Shown here: one piece after another, positions 62,935 to 64,000 of the stretch | Layout: the number at the start of each line of letters is the position of its first letter | Numbering within the stretch: the first letter of the stretch is position 1 | NCBI RefSeq assembly: GCF_019039035.1 | Contig: NZ_JAHNZT010000013.1 | Span: 1 to 64,000, forward strand | Reading direction: 5' to 3' | Length of the DNA stretch: 64,000 nt | DNA from: Citreicoccus inhibens | Lineage (GTDB): Bacteria > Myxococcota > Myxococcia > Myxococcales > Myxococcaceae | Made by a program: the position numbers and the translations under genes | The notes under the pieces: model-generated | What the model was told of the DNA's origin: nothing | Database searches by the model: none | Seen by the model: only the letters and a program-made list of their open reading frames with translations

Positions 62935-64000
62935 ATGCGAACCTTCCCGCGCCTCGCGCTCCTGTTCACCGCGCTGCCCGCGCTCGCGCTCGCTCAGGTC
63001 TCGAGCGGCGAGCAGCCCGTGCCCGCGCCGGGCCCCGAGTCGGCGATCCCTCCGGAGCCCGTCAGCGCCAGCCCCCAGCCCGAGCCACCGCGCGCGCCTC
63101 GAGAGCGCCCGCCGCCCGTGACGCCGGCGATCCAACATGCGCCGGTGCGCGCCATCGAGGCCTCCGCGCCCGCGCCCGATGCGCCCGTGGCCATGCCCAC
63201 CCCCGCGCCGCCACCGGCGAGCGCGGATGACACGCCCGACCTCTCCTCGGAGGGGCCTCGCACCACGGACGCCTCGCAGCAGCGCCTGGTGAACGGCGCG
63301 CCGCTCTACGACCCGAACGTCAACGTCCACATCGTGCAGAAGAAGCGCTTCGCCGACGAGGGCCACCACGAGGTGGTGCTGTACCCGGCGGTGGTGCAAC
63401 TCAATGGCAAGTACACCAACCACGTGGGGACGGCGCTGCACTACGTCTACCACCTGCAAGAGAACTTCGGCGTCCAACTGGCGGGCCAGTACAACTGGTA
63501 CTCGGACGAGAGCCACTTCAACCTGGAGTTGATCGACAAGGTCCGCGAGCAGGCGCAGGCGGCCTCGTCGCTCTTGCTGCAGTGGGGGGTGCAGGCTGGC
63601 GTGGAGGTGACGCCGCTGTACGGCAAGTTCGCCTTCCTCAACAACTCGTTGGCGCAGTTCAGCGTGGTGCTGAGCGGTGGTGCGGGCCTGGGGGCCACGC
63701 GGCACCTCATCCGCCCCGCGGTGGCCAACGAGGTGGATGGCCAGACGTTCCAGGTGCCCGCGCGCTACGGCGACACGGGCACCAAGTTCCTGGGCTCGGT
63801 GGGCGGCGGCTTCCGGCTCCAGTTCGGCGAGTCGTACTCCATCCGTCTGGAGGTCCGTGACCTGCTCTACACGGCGCGCGTGGACAAGGTGGATGGCTGC
63901 TCGCTGTCGGACTTCGAGGCGATGGAGACCGCGCGCGCGGGCAACCAGCCCTTCTCCGACTTGAAGCTGAGCGGTGGTTGCAAGGTGGAGAAGTTCGACG
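62935..64000 (+). CDS. Outer-membrane beta-barrel protein, 3' end outside window
   Basis: ATG 62935 opens a frame that runs to the window end (355 codons). A signal peptide (LALLFTALPALALAQVSSGE) is followed by a Pro/Ala-rich linker of about 90 residues and a beta-barrel region (VVLYPAVVQLNGKYTNHVGT, LQENFGVQLAGQYNWYSDES, LQFGESYSIRLEVRDLLYTA) that resembles the barrel of the preceding gene. The pair probably forms one operon. Similar paired barrels occur in myxobacterial gliding loci, but no direct evidence links these to motility. Confidence 0.8.
   Translation, partial: MRTFPRLALLFTALPALALAQVSSGEQPVPAPGPESAIPPEPVSASPQPEPPRAPRERPPPVTPAIQHAPVRAIEASAPAPDAPVAMPTPAPPPASADDTPDLSSEGPRTTDASQQRLVNGAPLYDPNVNVHIVQKKRFADEGHHEVVLYPAVVQLNGKYTNHVGTALHYVYHLQENFGVQLAGQYNWYSDESHFNLELIDKVREQAQAASSLLLQWGVQAGVEVTPLYGKFAFLNNSLAQFSVVLSGGAGLGATRHLIRPAVANEVDGQTFQVPARYGDTGTKFLGSVGGGFRLQFGESYSIRLEVRDLLYTARVDKVDGCSLSDFEAMETARAGNQPFSDLKLSGGCKVEKFD

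Overview
The window is one high-GC, densely packed bacterial chromosome segment, most likely from a myxobacterium of the Myxococcus/Corallococcus/Archangium type (Myxococcota, Cystobacterineae). This is inferred from very GC-rich third codon positions, a Ser/Thr kinase with a PEGA-type tail, an FHA-GAF-AAA-Fis regulator, several outer-membrane beta-barrel and lipoprotein genes, and many conserved proteins of no assigned function. No IS element, prophage, CRISPR array, rRNA or tRNA gene was recognised.

Region 1 (1-17040) is the ribosomal protein superoperon on the + strand: the 3' end of tuf, then rpsJ, rplD, rplW, rplB, rpsS, rplV, rpsC, rplP, rpmC, rpsQ, rplN, rplX, rplE, rpsN, rpsH, rplF, rplR, rpsE, rpmD, rplO, secY, adk, infA, rpmJ, rpsM, rpsK, rpsD, rpoA and rplQ, closed by a terminator-like hairpin. 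Two expected genes are missing. rplC (L3) is absent between rpsJ and rplD, where only a 52-nt spacer with a hairpin remains, and map is absent between adk and infA. Many of the intercistronic gaps hold strong inverted repeats, and infA appears to have its own promoter.

Region 2 (17044-32472) is mixed: a TPR lipoprotein, an acyltransferase, a deoxynucleoside kinase with a DUF2314-like partner, a degenerate enhancer-binding-type regulator, a DMT exporter, psuG, a free-methionine-sulfoxide reductase divergent from a sirtuin, a PEGA-type Ser/Thr kinase, an ABC-F ATPase and two tandem GspC-like PDZ proteins.

Region 3 (32675-50749) holds a zinc-ribbon protein, a membrane histidine kinase, a large soluble lytic transglycosylase, selA, an HNH protein, a MinD-like ATPase overlapping a J-domain/RodZ-HTH fusion, a pseudouridine synthase, a HEAT-type protein paired with a degenerate HD-GYP protein, a Bor-like lipoprotein and an OPT-family transporter.

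Region 4 (50904-60995) holds an RpoH-type sigma factor with a sigma-54-like promoter, the MoxR/DUF58/transglutaminase operon, a STAS-like protein, a second lytic transglycosylase, a tiny membrane protein overlapping a zinc-ribbon gene, a HupE/UreJ-type protein and two unassigned helical proteins.

Region 5 (61018-64000) holds the relocated rplC as a self-contained unit: promoter, structured leader, gene and rho-independent terminator. It is followed by two outer-membrane beta-barrel genes, the second cut by the window end. The most notable observation is this relocation of rplC about 60 kb from its canonical slot, with a promoter that closely resembles the one before infA.
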